A DNA stretch of 64,000 nt from Pseudomonadota bacterium (lineage in GTDB: Bacteria; Pseudomonadota; Alphaproteobacteria; Rhizobiales; Xanthobacteraceae): NCBI GenBank assembly GCA_023386885.1, contig JAEWIX010000008.1:124001-188000 (forward strand), written 5' to 3'. Under the pieces are notes generated by a model that did not search any database, was not told the DNA's origin, and saw only the letters and a list, made by a program, of their open reading frames with translations. The position numbers and the translations under genes were made by a program. This document shows positions 51,937-61,330 of this stretch, one piece after another; position 1 is the stretch's first letter; each line of letters begins with the position of its first letter.

Positions 51937-52833
51937 ATGACCACCGTGACCCCGCAAAGTAGCAGTGCCACCTTCTCCGTCGGCGACGAACGCCGCGCGC
52001 GGGGCATCGTCGATGTGCTGGAGGAAAGCCTCGACCCCGGCGAGGTCGCGGTCGCCGCGTTCGAAGACGCGAACGGCGTCTGGGAGGTTGTGCTACATTT
52101 CCCTTCGCCGCCCGATGAGGACGCGATTCGCAATCTCGTCGGGCTTACCGTCGGCGAGGACACCGCTGCGGTAATCTCGTTCCAGACGGTCGAGGCCAAG
52201 GATTGGGTGAAGGCCAGCCTCGAGGGGCTGGTGCCGGTCGCCGCCGGGCGCTTCGTCGTCCACGGCCAGCACGACCGCGAACGGATCGCGATCAACAAGC
52301 TCGGCATCGAGATCGAGGCGGCGCTGGCGTTCGGCACCGGCCATCACGGCACCACGCGCGGCTGCCTGTTGTTACTGGACGATGTGTTGAAGCGCCGCCG
52401 TCCATCGCGCGTGCTGGACCTCGGCTCCGGTACCGGCGTGCTGGCGATCGCGGCCGCAAAGGCATTGCGAAAACCGGTGCTGGCCAGCGACATCGATCCG
52501 CAAGCCGCCCTGGTGGCGCAGGACAACGCGACGCTCAACACTGTCGGGCAACTGATCGAAGCAATTTGCGCGACCGGATTCGCCGCACCGTCGTTTCGCG
52601 CGCGCGCGCCGTTCGACCTGATCCTCGCGAACATTCTCGCCAATCCACTGCGGCAGATGGCGCCGACCATGGCGCGGCATCTTGAGCCCGGCGGGTTGGT
52701 GATTCTGTCGGGATTGTTGCCGGCGCATACGCGCGGCGTGGTCGCGAGCTATCGGGCGGTCGGTCTGGTGCTGATCCGGCGATTGCAGGTCGACGGCTGG
52801 TGCAGCCTGCTGATGCAGCGGCCGACTTCGTAA
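51937..52833 (+). CDS. prmA: Ribosomal protein L11 methyltransferase
   Basis: 298 aa. It trimethylates lysines and the N-terminus of ribosomal protein L11 using S-adenosylmethionine. The approach to the active site is IEIEAALAFGTGHHGTTRGC. The SAM site is RVLDLGSGTGVLAIAAAKAL, with ASDIDPQAALVAQDN next, and DLILANILANPLRQMAPTMA is the NPPY-like motif of PrmA (N-I-L-A-N-P). The N-terminal 130 residues are the L11-recognition domain. Length is typical. It is 222 bp behind the FAD oxidoreductase with the DnaA-box-like cluster between. Confidence 0.95.
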   Translation: MTTVTPQSSSATFSVGDERRARGIVDVLEESLDPGEVAVAAFEDANGVWEVVLHFPSPPDEDAIRNLVGLTVGEDTAAVISFQTVEAKDWVKASLEGLVPVAAGRFVVHGQHDRERIAINKLGIEIEAALAFGTGHHGTTRGCLLLLDDVLKRRRPSRVLDLGSGTGVLAIAAAKALRKPVLASDIDPQAALVAQDNATLNTVGQLIEAICATGFAAPSFRARAPFDLILANILANPLRQMAPTMARHLEPGGLVILSGLLPAHTRGVVASYRAVGLVLIRRLQVDGWCSLLMQRPTS

Positions 52834-52845
52834 GGCGAATGAACC

Positions 52846-53046
52846 TTAGCGTTGAGCGGTCTGTTTCTGTTTCGACACTTGCGAATGGCGGGCCGTCGCA
52901 CGGCCGCGCGCGGTGAAGCGATCCAGCATCCGGCGCAGCATGCCGCGCGGCTTTGTCGTTTCGACGGCCGGCTCGGGAGCGCGCGGTGTGGATACGCGCG
53001 GCGCGGACGTCGACAACTTCTCAAACGTAAAGGCGGGCAAAGTCAT
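52846..53046 (-). CDS. Small basic protein of unknown function
   Basis: 66 aa from an ATG at 53046, with GAGGG close upstream. It starts MTLPAFTFEKLSTSAPRVST and continues with a Pro/Ala stretch and a basic helix (GMLRRMLDRFTARGRATARH). No signal peptide, membrane span or known domain is visible. It converges on prmA with a 12-bp gap and diverges from pepP. Compact placement and amino-acid make-up support a real gene, but coding status is not certain. Confidence 0.5.
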   Translation of the reverse strand: MTLPAFTFEKLSTSAPRVSTPRAPEPAVETTKPRGMLRRMLDRFTARGRATARHSQVSKQKQTAQR

Positions 53047-53255
53047 CCCTCATCGTTCGGACCGAGTTGAAACACTCCGGACGTTTCCCGATACTGTTTG
53101 CTTGTGAGAGTTCGCCGTAGCGGCGATGTCCCTGCCCGTCTGGTGCGGGTGCAGCAATCTAATCTAAGTTACGCCACGATTACAACTTTATGACCTGAAG
53201 TTCCGGTGAATTCCGCAAAACTTGTCTGCGCCGGCGCCCTACAATCGAGGACAGC

Positions 53256-55100
53256 ATGTTCGAGGCTCACTTCCAGACTTTCGAGGACCCGGAAAGCGGC
53301 GTTGCGCTCACCGCGCGGCTGGCGGCTTTTCGTGCCGAACTCGCGCGCGAGAAACTGTCCGGATTCGTGATTCCACGCGCCGATGCGCAGCAGAACGAAT
53401 ATGTCGCGCCATCCGAGGAGCGGCTGGCGTGGCTGACCGGCTTCACCGGATCGGCCGGCCTCGCGATCGTCTTGCCGCACGAAGCCGCGGTATTCGTCGA
53501 CGGCCGCTATACGCTGCAAGCCGCAGCCCAAGTCGACACCGCGGCGTGGAAAGTCGAATCGCTGATCGATCCGCCGCCGGAAAGCTGGCTCGCCAAACAT
53601 CTGTCATCCGGCGACCGCGTCGGCTTCGATCCCTGGTTGCACACCGCGGCAGCGGCGGAGCGGCTTGCCGCCGCTTGCGCCAAGGCGGGCGCGGAATTGA
53701 TCGCGGTCGAGCGCAATCCCGTCGACGCGGTCTGGCATGAGCGCCCCGCGCCACCGCTCGGTCCGGTGTCGATCCACGATGCGAAATTCGCCGGCATTCC
53801 GGCCGCCGACAAGTTGAAACAAATCCGCGACGAGATCGCGCGCCTCGGCACCGATGCGCTGGTGCTATCGGATTCGCACGCGGTGGCGTGGACCTTCAAC
53901 ATTCGCGGCGCGGATGTCTCGCATACGCCGCTGCCGTTGTCCTACGCGCTGGTGCCTAAGACCGGACGGCCGACGATCTTCATCGATCCGCGCAAACTCT
54001 CCAACAGCGTGCGCGACTATCTCGAAGGACAGGCCGATGTCGCGACGCCCGATGATCTGACGCCGCGCCTGACGCAACTCGCGCAAGGCGGCGCATCGAT
54101 CGCACTCGACAATGCAACCGCCGCCGATGCGCTGAGCCGCCTCGTCAACGCGAACGGGGGCAAGGCCGTGCGCGGCAGCGATCCGGTCAGCCTGCTGAAG
54201 GCGGTGAAGAACCCGACCGAGATCGCCGGCACCCGCAGCGCGCATCAGCGCGACGCGGTGGCGCTGGCGCGTTTCCTGGCGTGGGTGGATCGTGAAGCAC
54301 CGAGCGGCAAGCTGACCGAGATCGACGCTGTCGAAGCGCTGGAGACGTTTCGTCGCGAAACCGGCGCATTGAAGGACGTGTCGTTTCCCACCATCTCCGG
54401 CACCGGCCCGAACGGCGCCATCGTGCATTACCGCGTCACCCGCAAGAGCAATCGTCGCATCATGCCGGGCGACCTGCTGCTGATCGATTCCGGCGCGCAG
54501 TACGAAGACGGCACCACCGACGTGACGCGCACCATCGCCATCGGCGAGCCGACGCCGGAAATGCGCGACCGCTTCACCCGCGTGCTGCGCGGCCACATCG
54601 CCATTGCGCGTGCGGTGTTTCCCGACGGCACCACCGGCGCGCAGCTCGACACGCTGGCGCGGCAATTCCTCTGGCAGGCCGGCCTCGATTTCGAGCACGG
54701 CACCGGCCACGGCGTCGGCAGCTACCTGTCGGTGCATGAAGGCCCGGCGCGCATCTCGAAACTCGGCACCGCACCGCTGAAGCGCGGCATGATCCTCTCC
54801 AATGAACCCGGCTACTACAAGACCGGCGCCTTCGGCATCCGCATCGAGAATCTCGAACTGGTGGTGCCTGCCGAAATCGAAGGCGCGGAGAAGCCGATGA
54901 ATGCGTTCGAAACGCTGACCTTGGCGCCGATCGACCGCCGGCTGATCGACCGCCGCTTCAGCAAGAAGGAAGTGAAGTGGGTCAACGACTATCACGCGCG
55001 GGTCCGCAACGACGTGCGGCCGCATCTCGACGAAGCGGCTCGGGTGTGGCTCGATGCCGCCACCGCGCCGATCCCGTATGAGGATCACTTTCCGGGGTGA
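53256..55100 (+). CDS. pepP: Xaa-Pro aminopeptidase (M24 family, long form)
   Basis: 614 aa. It removes N-terminal residues before proline. There are two creatinase-like N-terminal domains (about 10-160 and 170-310, with RADAQQNEYVAPSEERLAWL and TGFTGSAGLAIVL) and a C-terminal pita-bread M24 domain. Metal ligands are in LIDSGAQYEDGTTDVTRT (two Asp), EHGTGHGVGSYLSVHEGPAR (His), NEPGYYKTGAFGIRIENLEL (Glu). The final EVKWVNDYHARVRNDVRPHL is typical of the 600-residue type also found in eukaryotes. The gene stands alone between a small divergent gene and ligA. Confidence 0.93.
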   Translation: MFEAHFQTFEDPESGVALTARLAAFRAELAREKLSGFVIPRADAQQNEYVAPSEERLAWLTGFTGSAGLAIVLPHEAAVFVDGRYTLQAAAQVDTAAWKVESLIDPPPESWLAKHLSSGDRVGFDPWLHTAAAAERLAAACAKAGAELIAVERNPVDAVWHERPAPPLGPVSIHDAKFAGIPAADKLKQIRDEIARLGTDALVLSDSHAVAWTFNIRGADVSHTPLPLSYALVPKTGRPTIFIDPRKLSNSVRDYLEGQADVATPDDLTPRLTQLAQGGASIALDNATAADALSRLVNANGGKAVRGSDPVSLLKAVKNPTEIAGTRSAHQRDAVALARFLAWVDREAPSGKLTEIDAVEALETFRRETGALKDVSFPTISGTGPNGAIVHYRVTRKSNRRIMPGDLLLIDSGAQYEDGTTDVTRTIAIGEPTPEMRDRFTRVLRGHIAIARAVFPDGTTGAQLDTLARQFLWQAGLDFEHGTGHGVGSYLSVHEGPARISKLGTAPLKRGMILSNEPGYYKTGAFGIRIENLELVVPAEIEGAEKPMNAFETLTLAPIDRRLIDRRFSKKEVKWVNDYHARVRNDVRPHLDEAARVWLDAATAPIPYEDHFPG

Positions 55101-55169
55101 GGCGATGCAATGCTATCATTCTGCCGCGAAAACGCAGCGGACGGAGAACGAATATTTTTCGTAAGAGGC

Positions 55170-55257
55170 GTCATGGCCGGGCTCGTCCCGGCCATCCACG
55201 TCTTTACAACCAGGTAGCGAGGGAGACGTGGATGGCCGGAATAAATCCGGCCATGAC
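55170..55257. repeat. Intergenic palindromic repeat R3
   Basis: A full copy with both inverted halves: GTCATGGCCGGGCTCGTCCC to CCACGTCTTTAC, and GAGACGTGGATGGCCGGAAT to CCGGCCATGAC. It occupies the gap between convergent pepP and ligA and ends 9 bp from the ligA stop, so it may serve as a terminator-like barrier for both genes. Confidence 0.87.
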
Positions 55258-55266
55258 GAATTCATT

Positions 55267-57423
55267 CTACCCTTCAATCAACCCGAGCCATTCGTCCTCG
55301 GTCAGCACCGCGACGCCTAATTCGCGCGCTTTGGTGAGTTTGGAGCCAGCGTCCTCGCCGGCCACCACGTAATCGGTCTTTTTCGACACCGATCCCGCGA
55401 CCTTGGCCCCGAGACGTTCCGCCATCGTTTTCGCCTCGTCGCGCGTGAATTTCGTCAGCGAGCCGGTGAACACCACCGTCTTGCCGGATACCTTTGAGGT
55501 CTGCCGCGGCTTTTCGGCCGGCAACACCTCGATTTCATGCAGTAGCGTATCGAGCGCCGTGACGTTGCGCGGTTCGGCGAAGAATTCGACGACCGCATCC
55601 GCGACGATATCGCCGATGCCCGCGATGTTGTTAAGGTCCTGATAGGCTTCCGACGTATTTCCGTCGTTGCTCAGTCCGGCGGCTGCCGCCAGCATTGCCT
55701 CGCGAAACGCATCGATGGTGCCGTAGTGCCGCGCCAGCAGTTTAGCGTTGCCTTCACCGACATGGCGAATGCCGAGCGCGAAGATCAGCCGGTGCAGTTC
55801 GATCTTGCGGCGCGCGTCGATGGCCGCGAACAGGTTGCGCGCCGAGACTTCGCCATAACCCTCGCGGTTAGCGAGCTTCTGCGCGGCTTCGGCATCGCGC
55901 CGCTGCAACGTGAAGATGTCGACCGGCGTTGTGATCAACCCTTCCTGATAGAACTGTTGGATCTGCTTCTCGCCGAGTCCTTCGATATCGAAGGCGAGAC
56001 GCGAGACGAAGTGCTTCAGCCGCTCCACTGCCTGCGCGGGACAGATCAGCGCACCCGTGCAGCGGCGCACGACCTCGTCGTTCTCGCGGACAGCGTGGCT
56101 GCCGCAGGCCGGGCAGACATGGGGAAACTGGTAGGGCTTCGCCGTCTTCGGCCGCTTGTCGAGTACGACGCTGACGACCTGGGGAATCACGTCGCCGGCG
56201 CGCTGTACGACGACGGTGTCGCCCTCGCGGATATCGATGCCGTCACGGATCGGTTCCCCGTCATTGCCGATGCCCTTGATGTAATCCTCGTTGTGCAGCG
56301 TCGCGTTCTGCACCACGACGCCGCCCACGGCGACAGGCGTGAGCCGCGCCACCGGCGTCAGCGCGCCGGTGCGGCCGACCTGGATGTCGATCTTCTCCAG
56401 CACCGTCGTCGCCTGCTCGGCGGCGAACTTGTGCGCGATGGCCCAGCGCGGCGAGCGCGAGACAAAGCCGAGCCGCTCTTGCCAATCGAGCCGGTCGATC
56501 TTGTAGACCACGCCGTCGATATCGTAACCGAGCGAAGCGCGCTCCTCGCCGATGCGGCGATAGAACGCCAGCACGTCATCGACGCTCTTGCAAAGCTTGA
56601 TCAGCGGATTGACGACGAAGCCGGCATCGCCGAGCCACTTCAGCATCCCGTGCTGCGTGTCCGCCGGACGATCGACCATCTCGCCCCAGGCATAGGCAAA
56701 AAATTTCAGCGGCCGCGACGCGGTGATGCTGACATCCTTCTGGCGCAGCGAGCCCGCCGCCGAATTGCGCGGATTGGCGAACACGGTGTCATCGGCCTCG
56801 GCCTGCTTCTTGTTGAGCGCAAGAAAGTCCTGCTTGAGCATGTAGACTTCGCCGCGCAATTCGCAGGCGGGCGGAATCTTGCGGCCCTTCAGGCGATGCG
56901 GCACGTCCTTGATGGTGCGGACGTTCTCGGTGACGTCCTCGCCGGTGAAACCGTCGCCGCGCGTCGCCGCGCGCACCAGTTCGCCGTTCTCATAGCGCAA
57001 TGACAGCGAGAGCCCGTCGATCTTCGGCTCGGCGACGATGGCGGGCATCTCATCCGCGTCGAGCCGAAGGAAGCGACGCACGCGATCGACGAATTCCTGC
57101 ACCTCCGCGTCGCTGAAAGCATTGCCGAGCGACAGCATCGGGACGGCGTGCTGCACCTTGGCGAAACCGCGCGCAGGTGCGGCGCCGACGGTCTGCGTCG
57201 GCGAGTCGGGTGTCGCAAATTCAGGAAACCTTGCCTCGATGGCTTCGACGCGGCGGCGCAGTTCGTCATAGGCCGCGTCGGAGATTGTCGGCGCGTCTTT
57301 CTGATAGTAACGCTCGTTATGCGCTTCCATTTCCAGCGCGAGCCGAGTCCATTCCTTCTTCGCCTGAGCCTTGGTCAGCGTCGCGACATCGGGAAGCGCT
57401 TTGGTCGATTTCGATTTGGGCAT
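55267..57423 (-). CDS. ligA: NAD-dependent DNA ligase
   Basis: 718 aa from the ATG at 57423 (MPKSKSTKALPDV). The frame runs 28 codons further up, but those codons (MPGLVPGIHVFRI) come from repeat R4 and are not coding. It seals nicks in DNA using NAD. The adenylation Lys is in AEPKIDGLSLSLRYENG. The NAD-binding Ia domain is at the start (NERYYQKDAPTISDAAYDEL). The zinc finger is CPACGSHAVRENDEVV to CTGALICPAQ, then HhH repeats (about 520-610) and a C-terminal BRCT domain (GKTVVFTGSLTKFTRDEAKT). Length is normal for alphaproteobacteria. Confidence 0.96.
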   Translation of the reverse strand: MPKSKSTKALPDVATLTKAQAKKEWTRLALEMEAHNERYYQKDAPTISDAAYDELRRRVEAIEARFPEFATPDSPTQTVGAAPARGFAKVQHAVPMLSLGNAFSDAEVQEFVDRVRRFLRLDADEMPAIVAEPKIDGLSLSLRYENGELVRAATRGDGFTGEDVTENVRTIKDVPHRLKGRKIPPACELRGEVYMLKQDFLALNKKQAEADDTVFANPRNSAAGSLRQKDVSITASRPLKFFAYAWGEMVDRPADTQHGMLKWLGDAGFVVNPLIKLCKSVDDVLAFYRRIGEERASLGYDIDGVVYKIDRLDWQERLGFVSRSPRWAIAHKFAAEQATTVLEKIDIQVGRTGALTPVARLTPVAVGGVVVQNATLHNEDYIKGIGNDGEPIRDGIDIREGDTVVVQRAGDVIPQVVSVVLDKRPKTAKPYQFPHVCPACGSHAVRENDEVVRRCTGALICPAQAVERLKHFVSRLAFDIEGLGEKQIQQFYQEGLITTPVDIFTLQRRDAEAAQKLANREGYGEVSARNLFAAIDARRKIELHRLIFALGIRHVGEGNAKLLARHYGTIDAFREAMLAAAAGLSNDGNTSEAYQDLNNIAGIGDIVADAVVEFFAEPRNVTALDTLLHEIEVLPAEKPRQTSKVSGKTVVFTGSLTKFTRDEAKTMAERLGAKVAGSVSKKTDYVVAGEDAGSKLTKARELGVAVLTEDEWLGLIEG

Positions 57424-57466
57424 TTGTTGTTTCCGTCGGCCTGATCGAGCCACGACCCGGATTCTA

Positions 57467-57501
57467 AAGACGTGGATGCCCGGGACAAGCCCGGGCATGA
57501 C
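57467..57501. repeat. Intergenic palindromic repeat R4 (half element)
   Basis: AAGACGTGGATGCCCGGGAC then AAGCCCGGGCATGAC is a single half of the R1-R3 element, a perfect hairpin ATGCCCGGG/CCCGGGCAT. It lies between recN and ligA, 16 bp before the recN stop coordinate on the plus map and 44 bp upstream of the ligA ATG. Confidence 0.85.
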
Positions 57502-57517
57502 AAGCATAGCGGTCGTG

Positions 57518-59203
57518 CTAACCCGCCGCCTTCAGTAGCCGCTCCGCTGCCGCGCGGGCTTCCTTGGTGATCTCGGCGCCGGCCAGCATCCGGGCGATTT
57601 CCTCGCGGCGGTGCTCGTCCGCCAGCGGTTCGACGCGGGTGGCGACGCGCTTACCCTTGTCGAGCGCGGCCTTCGAAATCAGCAGATGCTGGTCCGCCCG
57701 CGCCGCCACCTGCGGCGCGTGAGTCACCGCCATCACCTGCACCTTGCCGGCAAGCCGCGCCAGCCGCGCGCCGATGGCATCCGCCACCGCGCCGCCGACG
57801 CCGGTATCGATCTCGTCGAACACGAGCGTCGGCGCGGAGCCGCGATCCGACAACACCACTTTCAGAGCCAGCAGGAAGCGCGACAGCTCGCCGCCGGAGG
57901 CGACCTTCATCATCGGTCCCGGCCGCGTGCCGGGGTTGGTCTGCACCCAGAACTCGACGCGGTCGATGCCTTGCGGCCCCGGCGCCGCCGCGTCCGAATC
58001 GACCTGCGTGATGAACTTCGCGCGCTCGAGCTTCAGCGGCGCGAGTTCAGCATTCACCGCCTTGTTCAGTTTCTCGGCGGACTTCGCCCGCGCCATCGAG
58101 AGCTTTGCGGCAGCGGCGTCGTAACGCTTCACCGCCTCTGCTGCGGCCTTCTCCAAACCCTGCAATTGCTCCGCGCCAGCATCGATCAGCGCGATATCCG
58201 CGGCGTACTTCGCAGCCAGCGCCGCCAAGCCATCGACCGGCGTGGAATACTTGCGCGCGGCGGCGCGCAGTGCGAACAGCCGCTCTTCGATGCGCTCCAG
58301 TTCGGCCGGATCGAAATCGGCGGCGGCGAGCGCTGCGTTGAGGTGCTGGTCGGCTTCTTCCAGCGCATTGATCGCGGTGTCGATCGCCTTCACCGCCGGC
58401 TCGACCAGCGCCGGCGAACTGCCAGCGCGACGTTCCAGCCGCCGCACCGCCGCCGCCAACGCCGCGATCGGCGAATTGTTGCCGCTCACCGCTTCTTGCG
58501 CGTCGCGCAGATCGCCAGCGATCTTCTCGCCCTGCATCATCACGGTGCGGCGTTCGGCGAGCGTGGTCTCCTCGCCGTCCCGCGGCGCGAGTTTTGTCAG
58601 TTCGTCCGAGGCGTGGCGCAGATAGTCGGCCTCGCGCGCGGCGCGCTCCATGCCGGCACGATGCTCGTCGAGCGCCTGCTGCGCGCTGCGGCGCGCGGCC
58701 CACAGCGTCTCCAGCGCGGCGACGTCCTTGTCGAGCCCGGCGAAGGCGTCGAGCAGACGGCGATGCGTCACGGCATCGACCAGCGCCCGCTCGTCGTGCT
58801 GACCATGAATCTCCACCAGCGCCGCGCCGACCGCTTTGAGAGTCTGTACGCTGACCGGCTGGTCGTTGATGAAGGCGCGGCTGCGGCCGTCGGCCAGCTG
58901 CACGCGGCGCAGGATCATCTCGCCCGAATCTTCAAGAGCAGAGTCGGAGAGATCGTTGTCGCTGAGAATGTCCGATGCGGGGTGCCCCTTCGGTACGTCG
59001 AAGGTGGCGGTTACCTGCCCCTGCTCGGCGCCGTGGCGCACCAGCCCGGCGTCGCCGCGCCCGCCGAGCGCCAGCGCGAAGGCATCGAGCAAAATCGATT
59101 TGCCGGCGCCGGTTTCGCCGGTCAGCACCGCGAGGCCTTGTGCGAATTCGATATCGAGCCGTTCGATCAGGACGATGTCACGGATCGAAAGACGGGCCAG
59201 CAT
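57518..59203 (-). CDS. recN: DNA repair protein RecN
   Basis: 561 aa. An SMC-like ATPase for double-strand break repair. It starts MLARLSIRDIVLIERLDIEF with Walker A TGETGAGKSILLDAFALALG. IEIHGQHDERALVDAVTHRR is the RecN-specific loop. The centre is a long Ala/Glu/Arg coiled coil (about 160-370). The C-terminal half has SGGELSRFLLALKVVLSDRG (signature), LVFDEIDTGVGGAVADAIGA (Walker B) and VTHAPQVAARADQHLLI. Length is typical. It lies between bamD and ligA, with only 23 bp from the bamD stop. Confidence 0.96.
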   Translation of the reverse strand: MLARLSIRDIVLIERLDIEFAQGLAVLTGETGAGKSILLDAFALALGGRGDAGLVRHGAEQGQVTATFDVPKGHPASDILSDNDLSDSALEDSGEMILRRVQLADGRSRAFINDQPVSVQTLKAVGAALVEIHGQHDERALVDAVTHRRLLDAFAGLDKDVAALETLWAARRSAQQALDEHRAGMERAAREADYLRHASDELTKLAPRDGEETTLAERRTVMMQGEKIAGDLRDAQEAVSGNNSPIAALAAAVRRLERRAGSSPALVEPAVKAIDTAINALEEADQHLNAALAAADFDPAELERIEERLFALRAAARKYSTPVDGLAALAAKYAADIALIDAGAEQLQGLEKAAAEAVKRYDAAAAKLSMARAKSAEKLNKAVNAELAPLKLERAKFITQVDSDAAAPGPQGIDRVEFWVQTNPGTRPGPMMKVASGGELSRFLLALKVVLSDRGSAPTLVFDEIDTGVGGAVADAIGARLARLAGKVQVMAVTHAPQVAARADQHLLISKAALDKGKRVATRVEPLADEHRREEIARMLAGAEITKEARAAAERLLKAAG

Positions 59204-59226
59204 GCGGGGTTGGTCCTGCGATCGGG

Positions 59227-60141
59227 TTAGCCGAGACCCATCTTCTTGAAGGCCCGGCTCATCCAGGACCCCTTGTTCTCGCTCGGCTCGAGACCGCCGG
59301 ACTTTACTAGATTGTACGCGTCTTGGTACCAGCGGCTGTCAGGAAAGTTGTGGCCAAGAATAGCCGCCGCGGTCTGCGCCTCGCTGACGATGCCGATCGA
59401 CATATAGGCTTCGGTCAGGCGCGCCAGCGCTTCCTCGACATGGCGCGTGGTCTGATAGCGCGTCACCACCGTCTTGTAGCGGTTGATCGCCGCGCTGAAA
59501 TCGCGCTTCTCCATATAGTAGCGACCGATGCTCATTTCCTTGGCGGCGAGCTGGTCGCGTGCGCCTTCCAGCTTCTTCTTGGCGTTGGCGGCATATTCCG
59601 AGGTCGGATACTTGCGGACCACTTCCTCGAGCGCGGCGATGGCCTTTTCGGTGCGGCCCTGATCGCGCGAGACGTCGGGAATCTGGTCGTACTGGGAACT
59701 GGCGATGAGATACTGCGCATAGGCGGCGTCGGGGCTGCCAGGGTGCAGCGTCACGTAGCGCGTCGCGGCACCGATGCAACTGTCGTAGTCGCCGGCGTTG
59801 TAATAGGCGTAGGCGGACATCAGCAGCGATTTGCGCGCGAGATCCGAATAAGGATGCTGCCGATCGACTTCCTCGAACTTCTTCGAGGCGGCCCGAGGAT
59901 CGTTTTCGTGATTCATCATGTACAAGCCCTCGTTGTAGAGCTTGTCGGCCGGCTCATCGACGAATGCGTCGTCCTTGTTGCCTTTGAGCTTGTCCCAGAA
60001 GTCGCCCATTCCGCCCATGCTGCTACAGCCGCCGAGGCTGGTGGCGAACGCGACCATGCAGACGGCCAGCAGCGCCCGGCTGCGCAGACCATGCCGGAAT
60101 GAGGATCCGCGCGTTTCAAACGTCGAACGTGGTGCCGCCAT
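59227..60141 (-). CDS. bamD: Outer membrane assembly lipoprotein BamD
   Basis: 304 aa from the ATG at 60141 with AGGG upstream; an ATG ten codons earlier (60171) has a poorer ribosome site. A long basic lead precedes the lipoprotein signal, with lipobox TSLGGC (Cys about 37). The mature part is five TPRs: ADKLYNEGLYMMNHENDPRA, FEEVDRQHPYSDLARKSLLM, YVTLHPGSPDAAYAQYLIAS and YPTSEYAANAKKKLEGARDQ. This is the YfiO/BamD pattern. It inserts beta-barrel proteins with BamA at the outer membrane. It lies between lpxC and recN. Confidence 0.94.
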   Translation of the reverse strand: MAAPRSTFETRGSSFRHGLRSRALLAVCMVAFATSLGGCSSMGGMGDFWDKLKGNKDDAFVDEPADKLYNEGLYMMNHENDPRAASKKFEEVDRQHPYSDLARKSLLMSAYAYYNAGDYDSCIGAATRYVTLHPGSPDAAYAQYLIASSQYDQIPDVSRDQGRTEKAIAALEEVVRKYPTSEYAANAKKKLEGARDQLAAKEMSIGRYYMEKRDFSAAINRYKTVVTRYQTTRHVEEALARLTEAYMSIGIVSEAQTAAAILGHNFPDSRWYQDAYNLVKSGGLEPSENKGSWMSRAFKKMGLG

Positions 60142-60370
60142 CAAATAAGACCCTGACGTCTGGAATGCCATTGCTGCGAAGTTGACCGCACGCCTCGAAC
60201 CCGGCTTTCGCCATTCGGGACAGAGCTCACGCGACCGCGCTTCTGTATCGGAAAAAACGCACGCGACCAACCGGATACGGAGCCATTTCGCCCGGATTAA
60301 GGCGAATTGTCGGGATGCGAAGAAGTGCGATGTAAGTTCGGAGCGGAGTGTTGATCAGGACACTTGTGGA

Positions 60371-61330
60371 TCAGGACACGTCCGGGCCATAGGCCGGAGC
60401 GACGAGGCCACCAACCATCCCGCCAACCGCATCAGTCACCGGACGGGACCGGCGCGCCCGCTCGCCTTCCACCACACGCCATGCGCTGCGATCGGCCAAC
60501 AGCGCCGTCAGCACGGCGTGATTCAATTTGTGGCCGCCCCGCACCGAACGATAGGCGCCCAGCAGCGGCAGGCCGGCAAGCGCCAGGTCGCCGATGACGT
60601 CGAGCACCTTGTGACGGGCGCATTCGTTGGCGAACCGCAGACCCTCGGCGTTCAGCAGACTGGTTTCATCGAACACGAGGGAGTTTTCGAACGACGCGCC
60701 ACGTGCGAAGCCGGCTTCCAGCAGCTTGGCGACATCGCTCATGCAACCGAAGGTGCGTGCACGGCTGACCTCGCGGCGGAAGCTTTCGGGATCGAGATCG
60801 AGCGAGAAAGTCTGCTTGCCGATCACCGGATTGGCGAAATCGATTTCGACATCGGCGCGGAACCCGTTTGCGTAAGGCCGCAATTCCGCGACGCTTTCGC
60901 CGATCTTGACCTGGATGGGCTTCAAAACCTGAAGGAAACGGCGCGGCGCCGCCTGCTCGACCACGCCGGCCTGATCGATGGCGGCGACGAACGCGGCTGC
61001 GCTGCCGTCCATGATCGGGACTTCCGGGCCGTCGACCTCGATGGTGGCGTTATCGACGCCCATGCCGCGCAGTGCGGCCAGAACGTGCTCGGCGGTGGAA
61101 ACCACCGGTCCCTCACGGTCGCCCAGCACGGTCGCGAATGCCGTGGCGGTCACGGCCTTGGCGGTCGCGCGCACTTCACGCTCGGTCCCATCGGGAGCCA
61201 CGCGGACAAAAACAAAGCCCGCATCGACCGGCGCGGGCCCTAATGTCAGTTGAACAGCGGCACCTGAATGGACACCGACACCCGTCACGGTAGCTTGCGA
61301 CCGAAGCGTGGTCTGTCGGCTGAATTTCAT
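60371..61330 (-). CDS. lpxC: UDP-3-O-acyl-N-acetylglucosamine deacetylase
   Basis: 319 aa from the ATG at 61330 (MKFSRQTTLRSQATVTGVGVH). It performs the committed step of lipid A synthesis, a zinc-dependent deacetylation. Zinc ligands are in VSTAEHVLAAL (His), and in ARHKVLDVIGDLALAG (His and Asp). GHKLNHAVL supplies the catalytic His. DGSAAAFVAAI and FGCMSDVAKLLEAGFARGAS are further LpxC motifs. Length is typical (300-320). It is 340 bp downstream of ftsZ and upstream of bamD, the standard alphaproteobacterial order. Confidence 0.97.
   Translation of the reverse strand: MKFSRQTTLRSQATVTGVGVHSGAAVQLTLGPAPVDAGFVFVRVAPDGTEREVRATAKAVTATAFATVLGDREGPVVSTAEHVLAALRGMGVDNATIEVDGPEVPIMDGSAAAFVAAIDQAGVVEQAAPRRFLQVLKPIQVKIGESVAELRPYANGFRADVEIDFANPVIGKQTFSLDLDPESFRREVSRARTFGCMSDVAKLLEAGFARGASFENSLVFDETSLLNAEGLRFANECARHKVLDVIGDLALAGLPLLGAYRSVRGGHKLNHAVLTALLADRSAWRVVEGERARRSRPVTDAVGGMVGGLVAPAYGPDVS

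Noticed and set aside
57424..57507. Upstream start of ligA giving a MPGLVPGIHVF N-terminus
   Set aside because: This peptide is a translation of repeat R4, a known source of false starts in this bacterial group. The ATG at 57423 fits the family.
57611..59230. 539-codon open frame on the plus strand opposite recN
   Set aside because: Antisense to a gene with full RecN motifs, and the composition is typical of reverse-frame shadows.
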